From: an uncultured Oscillospiraceae bacterium
GTDB taxonomy: Bacteria; Bacillota_A; Clostridia; Oscillospirales; Oscillospiraceae
Direction of reading: 5' to 3'
NCBI GenBank assembly: GCA_934561335.1
Contig: CAKTGD010000062.1
Location: 1 to 9,022, forward strand
Length of the DNA: 9,022 nucleotides
The position numbers were made by a program, and so were the translations under genes. Position 1 is the first letter of the stretch. Every line of letters starts with the position of its first letter. Of the stretch, positions 1 to 6,540 are shown one piece after another. The notes beneath the pieces were generated by a model. It saw only the letters and a list, made by a program, of their open reading frames with translations, ran no database searches and was not told the origin of the DNA.

Positions 1-76
1 TGCCCGTTGTATGGTGGTCAGGCGCCACCGCCCGCTTATCCGGTCTCCACACCCCCGTCGAAACCAGTACGCCCCC
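1..76 (-). ncRNA. ssrA: tmRNA, 5' portion (runs off left edge)
   Basis: Read on the minus strand from 76 down, the sequence opens with GGGGGCGTACTGGTTTCGAC, the conserved 5' acceptor and D-loop-like start of one-piece tmRNA (GGGGnnGnnnnGGnTTCGAC). It is followed by a GGGTGTGGAGACC stretch and GCGGGCGGTGGCGCC, typical of clostridial tmRNAs. Only about 76 nt are present; the tag reading frame, pseudoknots and 3' acceptor half lie outside the window. tmRNA with SmpB rescues stalled ribosomes and tags the incomplete protein for proteolysis. It lies downstream of smpB and a cyclophilin gene on the same strand. The identification rests on family knowledge of the conserved 5' end and the smpB neighbourhood. 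Confidence 0.9.
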
Positions 77-82
77 ATATAG

Positions 83-102
83 CCCGCCCAAAACCGGGCG
101 GG
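83..102 (-). other. GC-rich hairpin just upstream of tmRNA 5' end
   Basis: CCCGCCC (83-89) and GGGCGGG (96-102) form a perfect 7-bp stem with a 6-nt loop. The hairpin ends 6 nt before the first base of tmRNA. Neither side has a T-run (minus-strand continuation is CTATAT, then the tmRNA), so it does not look like an efficient intrinsic terminator. It may be part of the pre-tmRNA leader removed by RNase P, or a weak attenuator after the cyclophilin gene. Confidence 0.5.
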
Positions 103-147
103 AGAGGGAAAACCGGGGAATTGAAACCGTTTCGTTTTCTTGAAAGA

Positions 148-681
148 TTACCGCTCTGCCAGCTTTTCCGGTGCAGGATAGTCAACACCCTTGGTGTCCA
201 CCCGCACCTTGGCCATGCGCTGATCCTTTTTAGGCTTGTTGGTCATCATATTGCGCGGCGCGGAAGCAATGGCATCCACTACATCCATACCGTCGATCAC
301 CATGCCGAAAGCGGCGTATTCGCCGTCCAGATGAGGTGCATCCTTATGCATAATGAAGAACTGGCTGCCGGCGCTGTCCGGGATCATGGTACGGGCCATG
401 CTCAGCACGCCGCGGGTATGGCGCAGGTCGTTATTGAAGCCGTTGGACTTGAACTCACCCTTGATGCAGTAGCCGGGGCCGCCGGTACCGTCGCCCTTGG
501 GGCAGCCGCCCTGAATCATAAAGCCGTAAATGCAGCGGTGAAAAATCAGGCCGTCATAGTAGCCGCTGTTGGCCAAAGAGATAAAATTGTACACGCTCTG
601 GGGCGCCACATCGGGATACAGCTCCGCCGTAATGACGCTGCCATCCTCCATCTCAATGGTGACAATGGGATTATTTTCCAT
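148..681 (-). CDS. Cyclophilin-type peptidyl-prolyl cis-trans isomerase
   Basis: A 177-residue single-domain cyclophilin, catalysing cis-trans isomerisation of Xaa-Pro bonds. The start at 681 is chosen because CAAAGGAGGATCTT places a strong Shine-Dalgarno just before this ATG; upstream in-frame sequence overlaps smpB. Family motifs are clear: FHRCIYGFMIQGG at residues 47-59 with the catalytic Arg49, SAGSQFFI at 103-110, and AAFGMVIDGMDVV at 123-135. His117-Leu118 sits where human CypA has its cyclosporin-binding Trp, as in many bacterial homologues. No signal peptide is visible, so it is probably cytoplasmic. It begins 16 nt after the smpB stop, pointing to co-transcription, and ssrA follows on the same strand. 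The C-terminal tail (about 145-177) is Lys/Arg/Asp-rich. Family assignment is secure; the specific substrate is unknown. Confidence 0.95.
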   Translation of the reverse strand: MENNPIVTIEMEDGSVITAELYPDVAPQSVYNFISLANSGYYDGLIFHRCIYGFMIQGGCPKGDGTGGPGYCIKGEFKSNGFNNDLRHTRGVLSMARTMIPDSAGSQFFIMHKDAPHLDGEYAAFGMVIDGMDVVDAIASAPRNMMTNKPKKDQRMAKVRVDTKGVDYPAPEKLAER

Positions 682-697
682 AAGATCCTCCTTTGTA

Positions 698-1165
698 TCA
701 ATAGCGCTCACGTCTGGCGCGGTCCATTTCCCGCTTGGCGTCGCGCTCGGCAATAGACTGCCGCTTGTCGTAGTTTTTCTTACCCTTGCAGACCCCAAGC
801 TCCACCTTGACAAGGCCGTTTTTGAAGTAAACGCTCAGGGGAATCAGGGCATATCCGTCCAGCTTCTGCGCCTCGTGGAGCTTGCGGATTTCTCGCTTGT
901 GCATCAAAAGGCGCTTTGGCCGGTCAGGATCACGGTTAAAGATATTGCCTTTATCATAGGGGGAGATGTGCATGTTATACACCATCAGCTCTCCCTCTTT
1001 TGTCACGGCGCAGTAACTGTCTTTCAGGTTCAGCTGTCCGCCCCGGATGGACTTGACCTCGGTACCGGCCAGCTCGATGCCCGCTTCGCAGCGATCTTCC
1101 ACAAAGTAGTCGTGAAACGCTTTGCGGTTTTGTGCCGCGGTTTTCATTCCGCCGCTTTTTGCCAT
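698..1165 (-). CDS. smpB: SsrA-binding protein SmpB
   Basis: A 155-residue protein of typical SmpB length. SmpB binds the tRNA-like part of tmRNA and delivers it to stalled ribosomes. Recognisable features include [20 protein letters not shown] near the N terminus, the [10 protein letters not shown] motif, and the [11 protein letters not shown] segment. The basic C-terminal tail ([20 protein letters not shown] region) enters the mRNA channel in place of mRNA. The ATG at 1165 has AGGAG at 1175-1179 with 9-nt spacing; an alternative Met7 lacks a better site. It is first in a likely operon with the cyclophilin gene (16-nt gap), and its RNA partner ssrA lies about 600 bp downstream on the same strand. 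A consensus-like promoter is visible upstream. Confidence 0.97.
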   Translation of the reverse strand: MAKSGGMKTAAQNRKAFHDYFVEDRCEAGIELAGTEVKSIRGGQLNLKDSYCAVTKEGELMVYNMHISPYDKGNIFNRDPDRPKRLLMHKREIRKLHEAQKLDGYALIPLSVYFKNGLVKVELGVCKGKKNYDKRQSIAERDAKREMDRARRERY

Positions 1166-1198
1166 GGCAAGTCACTCCTCTCTGCGGATTGGATAAAT

Positions 1199-1227
1199 AG
1201 TATAGCACATATTCTCAGAAAATGCAA
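1199..1227 (-). promoter_or_regulatory. Predicted sigma-A promoter of smpB
   Basis: On the minus strand, TTGCAT (1222-1227) and TATACT (1199-1204) are separated by exactly 17 bp. A T-rich tract lies immediately upstream of the -35. The start point would fall near 1192, leaving a leader of about 27 nt before the smpB ATG. It probably serves smpB and the cyclophilin gene, and possibly ssrA. Confidence 0.75.
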
Positions 1228-1290
1228 GAAAAAAGCATGGTTGCAAAGACTCTCGCCCCCGGGACTCTTTTTCTTTTTTCAATTTTCCGG

Positions 1291-1319
1291 TTGTCTTTTC
1301 CCGGTAACTATGATATCTT
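1291..1319 (+). promoter_or_regulatory. Predicted sigma-A promoter of the DivIVA-like gene
   Basis: TTGTCT (1291-1296) and TATCTT (1314-1319) are spaced by 17 bp. A strongly T-rich stretch at about 1266-1287 lies directly upstream and could act like an UP element. The promoter is divergent from the smpB promoter; the two -35 boxes are about 64 bp apart. Both hexamers are imperfect, so the call is moderate. Confidence 0.5.
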
Positions 1320-1362
1320 TAAATAAATAAAGATAAAACGCTGGCGTGGAGGGATGCGCAAA

Positions 1363-1965
1363 ATGACCACCAATTTTAAGACGTGCATGTTCGGCGGCTT
1401 TGACCGCGAGGATGTGATTCATTACATCGAACAGTCGGCGCAGGAATCTCGGGAGCAGATCGAGGCGCTGCAGGCCGAGAATACCAAGCTCAAGGACGAG
1501 TATAAGCAGATGGAGCAGGCGCTTCAAACCCTGCGCACCCACGTAAAGCAGCGCAAGCAGGAGGAAGAATCGCTGAAAGCCCTGCAAAGCCAACTGCGGG
1601 AGGCTCAGTCCCAGCTAACCGGGCTGACGGCGCAAAACAGCGCCCTGCGCCGCGAGAACGAGTCCTTGCGCGCAGCCGCCAGCGAATGTGCCCGATTGAA
1701 GGAGCGCATTGCGGATATTGAGATCAATGCCCACCGCCGCACGGAGGAATTCCGGGCAGCGGCCATTGAAAAGTTGCAGCGCAGCATCAATGCACAGCGT
1801 GCATGGTGCCAGGTGCAGCGCGGACAATATACCGCCATGAACGAAAGCCTACTGCAAGAGCTTCGCAACGCGCAGGAGAGCTTGGAAAGCTGTGATTTTT
1901 CCGGCTTTGACCGCATGATGGAAGCCATGCAGCAGCTGGAGGACGAGCTGAAAAGTGAAGAATGA
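1363..1965 (+). CDS. DivIVA-like coiled-coil protein
   Basis: A 200-residue cytoplasmic protein. The N terminus (FKTCMFGGFDREDVIHYIEQ, about residues 5-24) resembles the DivIVA/GpsB membrane-targeting segment, where a short hydrophobic-aromatic patch precedes (E/D)DVxxYxE. Most of the remainder is predicted coiled coil: heptad-patterned Leu with Glu/Lys/Gln at about 25-115, and a second helical stretch at about 130-198 ending in acidic residues. Such proteins act as scaffolds in cell division, polar growth or sporulation; the specific role here is not visible. The ATG at 1363 is preferred over 1354 because GGAGGG (1348-1353) abuts the earlier ATG with no spacing but lies 9 nt from 1363. Its TGA lies inside the arm of the shared terminator. 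It is divergent from smpB and appears monocistronic. Confidence 0.7.
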   Translation: MTTNFKTCMFGGFDREDVIHYIEQSAQESREQIEALQAENTKLKDEYKQMEQALQTLRTHVKQRKQEEESLKALQSQLREAQSQLTGLTAQNSALRRENESLRAAASECARLKERIADIEINAHRRTEEFRAAAIEKLQRSINAQRAWCQVQRGQYTAMNESLLQELRNAQESLESCDFSGFDRMMEAMQQLEDELKSEE

Positions 1966-2012
1966 TAAAAGAATTCCTCTTGCCCACCGGCAAGAGGAAT
2001 TCTTTTATCATT
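1961..2012. terminator. Perfect 24-bp bidirectional terminator between convergent genes
   Basis: Positions 1961-1984 and 1989-2012 are perfect inverted complements (24 bp, no mismatch) around a CACC loop at 1985-1988. The distal arms are A/T-rich (AATGATAAAA and TTTTATCATT), so either transcript ends its stem with a U-rich strand. The TGA of the upstream plus-strand gene (1963-1965) and most of the asnA TAA (2011-2013) lie within the stem, so the structure fills the whole stop-to-stop interval. Confidence 0.92.
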
Positions 2013-3021
2013 ACAGCAGCATGAGGCCGGCGTCGGCACAGGTTTTTTCAGTATACTCGTCCCACAAGCTGGCCTGCACCTCGCCAATATGGCAGGTGCC
2101 GATCATAATCATGCACAGACGGGACTGGCCAATACCACCGCCGATGGTCAGCGGCAGCTGGCCGCTGAGCAGCATCTTGTGGAAGGGCAGCTCACGGCGG
2201 TCGTTACAGCCGCGGGCGTTCAGCTGATAGTCCATGGCGGCCTCGTCCACCCGGATGCCCATGGAGGAAATCTCAAAGGCGCTGTCCAGCAGCGGGTTAT
2301 ACAGCAGAATATCGCCGTTCAAAGACCAGTCGTCATAGTCGGGGGCACGGCCGTCATGAGGCTTGCCGGAACGCTTCAAGTTGCCGCCGATCTGCATCAG
2401 AAAGACGGTGTGATGCTCGCGGCAAATGGCATTCTCACGCTCCTTAGGCGTCAGGTCGGGCCAGCGATCCTCCAGCTCCTGCGTGGTGACAAAGTATACA
2501 TCGCGCTCCAGCTTGGTGTGCAGGCTGGGGAAGGCAATTTGCAGCGCGTCGTTGGTCTCAACCACCGCGCCGATAATTGCGCGGACAGTCTGCTTGAGGT
2601 AGTCAACCGTGCGATCCTCGCGGGAGATAACCTTTTCCCAGTCCCACTGATCCACATAGACGGAGTGCAGGTTATCCACCTCTTCATCGCGGCGGATGGC
2701 GTTCATATCGGTGAAAAGCCCCTTGCCCACGTTAAACTCGTAGCGCTTCAAAGCCAGACGTTTCCACTTGGCCAGAGAGTGAACCACCTGACCGTTGGCT
2801 CCTACATCGGGGATATCGAAAGATACGGGACGCTCCACACCGTTCAGGTTATCATTCAAGCCGGAATCCTCGCGGACAAACAGGGGCGCGGAAACCCGGC
2901 GCAGATTCAGCGCCTGACCCAAATTGACCTGAAAGTTACTCTTGATGAACTCAATTGCACGCTGCATTTCATAGACAGACAGCGGTGTTTTGTAACCGGC
3001 GGGAATGAATACCTTACTCAT
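2011..3021 (-). CDS. asnA: Aspartate--ammonia ligase (asparagine synthetase A)
   Basis: A 336-residue protein, matching AsnA length and order throughout. AsnA makes asparagine from aspartate, ammonia and ATP, releasing AMP and pyrophosphate, on a class II aminoacyl-tRNA-synthetase-like fold. Hallmarks visible: the N-terminal QRAIEFIK and LNLRRVSAPLFV segments, GVERPVSFDIPD, VHSLAKWKR, NAIRRDEEVDNLHSVYVDQWDWE, the GKPHDGRAPDYDDW stretch, and the C-terminal GGGIGQSRLCM motif carrying the conserved motif-3 Arg. The ATG at 3021 is supported by AAAGAGGTG at 3029-3037 with 7-nt spacing. It has its own promoter and is separated by a terminator from the aminotransferase gene upstream of it on this strand. 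Its 3' end shares the bidirectional terminator. No truncation or missing motif is seen. Confidence 0.97.
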   Translation of the reverse strand: MSKVFIPAGYKTPLSVYEMQRAIEFIKSNFQVNLGQALNLRRVSAPLFVREDSGLNDNLNGVERPVSFDIPDVGANGQVVHSLAKWKRLALKRYEFNVGKGLFTDMNAIRRDEEVDNLHSVYVDQWDWEKVISREDRTVDYLKQTVRAIIGAVVETNDALQIAFPSLHTKLERDVYFVTTQELEDRWPDLTPKERENAICREHHTVFLMQIGGNLKRSGKPHDGRAPDYDDWSLNGDILLYNPLLDSAFEISSMGIRVDEAAMDYQLNARGCNDRRELPFHKMLLSGQLPLTIGGGIGQSRLCMIMIGTCHIGEVQASLWDEYTEKTCADAGLMLL

Positions 3022-3056
3022 GCCTTAGCACCTCTTTCATAAAAAATATGCATCAT

Positions 3057-3085
3057 ATTATACTGGTCTGCGCCGCTCTTTGCAA
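3057..3085 (-). promoter_or_regulatory. Predicted sigma-A promoter of asnA
   Basis: On the minus strand TTGCAA (3080-3085) and the perfect -10 TATAAT (3057-3062) are 17 bp apart. The start would be near 3050, giving a leader of about 29 nt. There is no room for a T-box or other riboswitch in the leader, so any control must act at initiation. Confidence 0.8.
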
Positions 3086-3107
3086 GTGAAAATTTCCCTA
3101 AATATCG

Positions 3108-3144
3108 CGAAAAAAATTGCCGTTTCCTTGTGGAGACGGCAATT
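3108..3144 (-). terminator. Intrinsic terminator of the aminotransferase gene
   Basis: AATTGCCGT (3115-3123) pairs with ACGGCAATT (3136-3144). A further three internal pairs after one mismatch leave a 4-nt loop. On the minus strand the stem runs into a T-tract (complement of the A-run at 3109-3116). It sits between the aminotransferase stop (3197) and the asnA promoter, insulating the two genes. Confidence 0.88.
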
Positions 3145-3196
3145 ATCAATCACTATCATCAATTGGAAAGGATCCTTTACCGGCCGATGGCAGCGC

Positions 3197-4387
3197 TTAT
3201 CGGTACGATTCGATCATGGCCCTGAAGGCGGGCAGGCTGCGGCGGATCATAGCGTTGGACACGCAATAGCTCAAGCGGAAGAAGCCGGGACAGCCAAAGC
3301 CGTCAGCGGGGACGACCAGCAAATTATGCGCCAGCCTGGCCTTTTCGGAGAAGGCATTGGCGTCTCCATTGGGGGCCTTGACAAACAGGTAAAACGCACC
3401 GTCCGGCTTGGCACATTCATAGCCCATTTCCCTCAGGCTGTTGTACAGCAGCGTGCGGTTTTCGTCATAAGCCGCCAGGTCAGGCCGCTCGGTGGCGCAA
3501 AGCTCGACCACCTTCTGCATCAGGGTGGGCGGGCAGACATGCCCCATGATCCGGGCCGCCCCGGAAACGGCGGCATACACCGCGGCGCTGTCGTCGGCAA
3601 AGCCGGGCACATACACATAGCCGATACGCTCGCCCGGCAGGGACAGGGATTTGGAATAAGAATAGCAAACCACCGTATTCCTGTACAGGCAGGGGATGAA
3701 CGGTACCTCCACCCCGTCATATACCAGCTCACGGTAGGGCTCGTCGGCAATGATGTAAATGGGATGCCCGTATTCAGCGCTCTTACGCGCCAGAAGCGCC
3801 GACAGGCCCTTCAGGGTATCTTCCGTATACACCACACCGGATGGGTTATTGGGCGAGTTGATGATCACAGCCTGCGTGTGGGCGGTAATCCGCTTTTCCA
3901 CCTCGTCCAGATGGATCTGGAACGCCGCTGTATCCGCAGGAACCACCACCAGCTTGCCGCCGTTGGCCTCTACAAAGGGACGGTATTCCGGGAAAAAGGG
4001 AGCAACCGTCATAATCTCGCTGTCGGCGTCTGCAAGCAGCGCCTTGATAACGGCAATCAGTGCCGGAGCCGCGCCGCAGGTAAAGAACAGCTCGTCGGCC
4101 TTTACGTTCAGACCGAAGCGGGCGGTCAAATCCCGGGCAACGGCTGTGCGCGCCTCATCAAAGCCAGGGGCCGTGGAGTATCCGTGCAGCTTGATGGAGG
4201 GCGTTTCCTCCACGATTTTGTGGATCGATTCATTTACTTTTTTCGGGGCGGGGATGCTGGGGTTTCCCAGTGAATAGTCAAATACGTTTTCCGCTCCCAC
4301 GACCTTTGCCTGCGCAAGGCCGTAAGCAAACAGCTGGCGAATGACCGAGGGCGCCGTGCCCAGACGATAGTATTCCTGATTGACCAT
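3197..4387 (-). CDS. PLP-dependent class I/II aminotransferase
   Basis: A 396-residue fold-type I aminotransferase. Starting from the ATG at 4387: GNPS near 41, G-Y-S-T-A-P-G near 69-75 (substrate/PLP region), NSPNNPSG at 177-184 with Asn181, ADEPYRE at 214-220 with the PLP-contacting Asp215 and Tyr218, the Schiff-base Lys246 in SYSKSLSLPGERIGY, Arg254 for phosphate, and a C-terminal FFRLSYC carrying the carboxylate-binding Arg. An upstream in-frame ATG at 4408 exists, but AAAGGAG (4396-4402) lies inside that extension and is 8 nt from 4387, so 4387 is chosen. It resembles aspartate/aromatic aminotransferases of subgroup I; the amino donor cannot be fixed from sequence. Proximity to asnA suggests aspartate metabolism (inference). 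It has its own promoter and terminator. Confidence 0.93.
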   Translation of the reverse strand: MVNQEYYRLGTAPSVIRQLFAYGLAQAKVVGAENVFDYSLGNPSIPAPKKVNESIHKIVEETPSIKLHGYSTAPGFDEARTAVARDLTARFGLNVKADELFFTCGAAPALIAVIKALLADADSEIMTVAPFFPEYRPFVEANGGKLVVVPADTAAFQIHLDEVEKRITAHTQAVIINSPNNPSGVVYTEDTLKGLSALLARKSAEYGHPIYIIADEPYRELVYDGVEVPFIPCLYRNTVVCYSYSKSLSLPGERIGYVYVPGFADDSAAVYAAVSGAARIMGHVCPPTLMQKVVELCATERPDLAAYDENRTLLYNSLREMGYECAKPDGAFYLFVKAPNGDANAFSEKARLAHNLLVVPADGFGCPGFFRLSYCVSNAMIRRSLPAFRAMIESYR

Positions 4388-4452
4388 ACCGATCGCTCCT
4401 TTCTTCAAACCGTCCTATGATAATGTCATGCTTGGCAATCTGTTCGTCTTTT

Positions 4453-4488
4453 ACTATACGGATGATTTCCCGCAATGTCAAGCGGGAA
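4453..4488 (-). promoter_or_regulatory. Promoter of the aminotransferase, with inverted repeat over the -35
   Basis: On the minus strand a perfect TTGACA (4476-4481) is 17 bp from TATAGT (4453-4458). The -35 is bracketed by an exact inverted repeat: TTCCCGC (4467-4473) and GCGGGAA (4482-4488), separated by 8 bp with a centre-to-centre distance of 15 bp. Such placement is what a dimeric repressor operator would show. No regulator gene is visible in the window. Confidence 0.7.
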
Positions 4489-4622
4489 CAGCGTTGGGGT
4501 CAGCTCTGCTTCCGGCGTCGGCGGCGCTTTCCTCCTGCCTTATCTGCGGCGCGCCCGCACCAACATTTTTTGCCCATTCTTCTACATTATGCAAAAATTT
4601 TTAGCCTGCCTAATAAAAAGTC
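4489..4622. other. Intergenic stretch between divergent promoters, nothing recognised
   Basis: The gap between the aminotransferase and the purine permease is 325 bp and holds the two divergent promoters listed separately. Between them the left half is GC-rich and the right half AT-rich (about 4565-4622). I find no convincing ORF with a ribosome binding site, no tRNA and no purine-riboswitch-like core. Confidence 0.5.
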
Positions 4623-4651
4623 TTGTAATTTCTGTTAATTTGCGTTAAGAT
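4623..4651 (+). promoter_or_regulatory. Predicted sigma-A promoter of the purine permease
   Basis: TTGTAA (4623-4628) and TAAGAT (4646-4651) are spaced by 17 bp in an AT-rich stretch. The start would fall near 4658, giving a leader of about 55 nt, too short for a purine riboswitch. Two consecutive Shine-Dalgarno-like sites (AAGGAG at 4688-4693 and AAAAGGAG at 4694-4701) precede the ATG at 4713. Confidence 0.55.
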
Positions 4652-4712
4652 ATATACGCACGCTGTCAAAAATGACTTCGTAGCTGCAAGGAGAAAAGGA
4701 GAATCATATCAA

Positions 4713-6143
4713 ATGGAGCGCTTTTTCCATCTGAAGGAGAACGGCACTTCCGTCAAGACGGAGATTTTAGCCGGTTTGACCACCTTCATGACCATGGCGT
4801 ACATCATCGCCCTGAACCCCAATCTGTTAACCGGATTTGCCGTTGGTACCCCGCTTTGGAACGGTGTCTTTCTGGCCACATGCATCGCCAGTGCCATCGG
4901 AACCGTGTGCATGGCATTTCTGGCCAACAAGCCCTTTGTCATGGCGCCCGGTATGGGGCTGAACAGCTTTTTTGCCGTTGTTGCCGGCAACATTGCCGCC
5001 ATGCTGAACACGGATTATACCAGCGCCTTTCAGGCCGCGCTGTGCATCATTCTGGTGGAGGGCATTGTTTTCCTGCTGCTCAGCGTATTCAACGTCCGCG
5101 ACAAGATCGTGCACGCCATCCCGCTGGGAGTCCGTCTGGGAATCGGCCCTGCCATCGGCCTGATGCTGATGAATATCGGTCTTGGCTCCAACGTGGGAAT
5201 CTATGCCGAGGGCAACGGCTACACCAGTCCGTTTTATGTCCTGCGCGACTTCTTCGGCGCCATGACGCCCAGCGTTATCAGAGAACACATGGGCGCTGAA
5301 TACAGCACCATGGTGCTGACGGTGGTCACCATGTTTATCGGGCTGTTTGTGATCATCCTGCTGGCGAAAAAGGGCGTCAAGGCTGCGGTGCTGGCAGGCA
5401 TGCTGGTGGCTTCCGTCATCTACTGGGCCGGCAGCTTTATTTTCCTGCATGTGAACCCCTTCGCCTCTCTTGAAGGTGCTTCGTTCCTGCCGCCCTTCCA
5501 CGATATGGCCGCGGCCACGCTGTTTAAATTCGACTTTAACGGCTTTTTCCGCATCGGCTGGTTTACCGCCATCAGCCTTGTCATCACCTTCTGCATGATC
5601 GACATGTTCGACACCATCGGCACGCTGGTGGGCACCGCCTCCCGCGCCGGTATGACCGACAAGGACGGCAACATGCCCAACATGAAAGAAGCCCTGCTGT
5701 CTGACGCTGTCGGCACCGTGGCCGGCGCCTGCTGCGGCACCTCCACCGTCACCACCTTTGTCGAGTCTGCGTCCGGCGTTGAGGCCGGCGGCCGCACGGG
5801 CCTCACCTCGCTGACTGCCGCCTTTATGTTCCTTGCCTGTATGTTTATCGCGCCGGTGGCCGCCATTATTCCCGCCGCCGCCACCTCCTCGGCCCTGATC
5901 TATGTGGGTATTCTGATGCTTCAGGGGCTGAAAAACGTGGATTTCGAGGATTTGGATCAGATCGTTCCCGTGTTCATCATGCTGCTGGCCATGCCGATCT
6001 CCGGCTCTATCGGCCACGGCATCGGCCTTGCCATGATCTCCTACACCGTGATCAAGGTGTTCTCCGGCCGCGCCCGGGAGGTATCCGTGCTGACCTATGT
6101 CATCGCGGCCCTGTTCCTGGTCAAGTTCTTTGCCGTGGTGTAA
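4713..6143 (+). CDS. NCS2-family purine permease (AzgA/PbuG type)
   Basis: A 476-residue polytopic membrane protein of the AzgA-like branch of nucleobase:cation symporter family 2, which imports adenine, guanine and/or hypoxanthine. Signatures: the start with ERFFHLKENGTSVKTEILAG and TTFMTMAYIIALNP (residues 2-36), MAPGMGLNSFFA (77-88, TM3), DMFDTIGTLVG in the middle, and TTFVESASGVEAGGRTGLTS (347-366), which carries the family's GTSxxTxxxEsxxGxxxGGRTGLts substrate-site motif. About 12-14 hydrophobic segments are seen. It appears monocistronic, with its own promoter and a strong terminator after the stop. Exact substrate preference is not readable, but the AzgA-type motifs favour purines over uracil. 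Nothing is truncated. Confidence 0.94.
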   Translation: MERFFHLKENGTSVKTEILAGLTTFMTMAYIIALNPNLLTGFAVGTPLWNGVFLATCIASAIGTVCMAFLANKPFVMAPGMGLNSFFAVVAGNIAAMLNTDYTSAFQAALCIILVEGIVFLLLSVFNVRDKIVHAIPLGVRLGIGPAIGLMLMNIGLGSNVGIYAEGNGYTSPFYVLRDFFGAMTPSVIREHMGAEYSTMVLTVVTMFIGLFVIILLAKKGVKAAVLAGMLVASVIYWAGSFIFLHVNPFASLEGASFLPPFHDMAAATLFKFDFNGFFRIGWFTAISLVITFCMIDMFDTIGTLVGTASRAGMTDKDGNMPNMKEALLSDAVGTVAGACCGTSTVTTFVESASGVEAGGRTGLTSLTAAFMFLACMFIAPVAAIIPAAATSSALIYVGILMLQGLKNVDFEDLDQIVPVFIMLLAMPISGSIGHGIGLAMISYTVIKVFSGRAREVSVLTYVIAALFLVKFFAVV

Positions 6144-6165
6144 CTGCGCTGTAAAACACCGATGC

Positions 6166-6212
6166 AAGAGGGAACGGGAAGCTCTGAAAAGGGCTTTCCG
6201 TCCCCTCTTTTC
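6166..6212 (+). terminator. Intrinsic terminator of the purine permease
   Basis: AAGAGGG-A-ACGGGAAGCTC (from 6166) pairs with GGGCTTTCCGT-C-CCCTCTT (to 6209): about 19 pairs with one mismatch and wobble pairs, loop 6185-6190. It is followed by a short TTTT run. It starts 23 nt after the permease stop. Confidence 0.88.
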
Positions 6213-6216
6213 CATC

Positions 6217-6299
6217 TGTAACCAATTTGTAGCCAAAGCTGTTACCAAAGTGCAATGCTTTCGTAATGATGTTTACCGATTTTCCGCTTATACTATATT
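6217..6299 (+). promoter_or_regulatory. Promoter region with phased direct repeats, upstream of the small membrane protein gene
   Basis: Three imperfect direct repeats, TGTAACCAATT (6217), TGTAGCCAAAG (6228) and TGTTACCAAAG (6240), start 11 and 12 bp apart, about one helical turn. A related TGTTTACCGA begins at 6270. Downstream, TTTACC (6272-6277) with 16-bp spacing to TATATT (6294-6299), or alternatively TATACT at 6289-6294 with a poor -35, can serve as the promoter. Tandem repeats of about 11 bp in front of a weak -35 are typical of OmpR/PhoB-family activator sites; which regulator, if any, is unknown. Confidence 0.45.
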
Positions 6300-6344
6300 T
6301 ATAAGGAAGAACAAAACGGTGCATTTTTTGAAAGGAGTATTGCC

Positions 6345-6524
6345 ATGAAGCATATGCTGTTGGTTGCCGCAGGCGTTATGATGTGCCTTGCCTGCACGGT
6401 CGTTGGTTTTCTGTTTCCGCAGTTTTCCGCACTGGCCTATGTCACGGTGTCACTTGCCTGTGTCACAGCTCTGATGTGCATTGGCGGTATTTTCCGTTAT
6501 ATTATGCGCGGCGGCGCTGTGTAA
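6345..6524 (+). CDS. Small two-helix membrane protein, function unknown
   Basis: An unrecognised 59-residue protein. The ATG at 6345 has AAAGGAG (6331-6337) with 7-nt spacing, a very good site. The sequence has two hydrophobic segments: residues about 4-24 (LLVAAGVMMCLACTVVGFLF) and about 29-50, joined by a short PQFS turn. It ends in a basic tail with Arg51 and Arg55. Four cysteines (14, 17, 39, 45) lie in or near the helices; Cys14 and Cys17 form a CxxC inside the first helix. It stands alone between the permease terminator and its own perfect palindrome terminator, with a promoter-like region upstream, so it looks like an independent transcription unit. Coding status is supported by ribosome binding site, promoter and terminator, not by any homologue I can name. 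Confidence 0.72.
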   Translation: MKHMLLVAAGVMMCLACTVVGFLFPQFSALAYVTVSLACVTALMCIGGIFRYIMRGGAV

Positions 6525-6540
6525 GTCCCGCGATCATATA

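Noticed and set aside
3080..4273. Long plus-strand open frames opposite the aminotransferase and, at 2089-3042, opposite asnA
   Set aside because: They lie antisense to complete conserved enzymes, lack ribosome binding sites and show no family motifs.
4278..4481. Minus-strand frame of 67 codons starting with TTG upstream of the aminotransferase
   Set aside because: Its start codon is the -35 box of a perfect promoter and it overlaps the aminotransferase start; most likely chance.
4482..4712. Purine riboswitch upstream of the permease
   Set aside because: The likely leader is only about 55 nt and shows no three-way-junction core or expression-platform terminator.
4827..6248. Long open frame on the minus strand opposite the purine permease
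   Set aside because: Composition is His/Gly/Gln-rich low complexity with no recognisable motif, and it mirrors the well-supported permease gene on the other strand.
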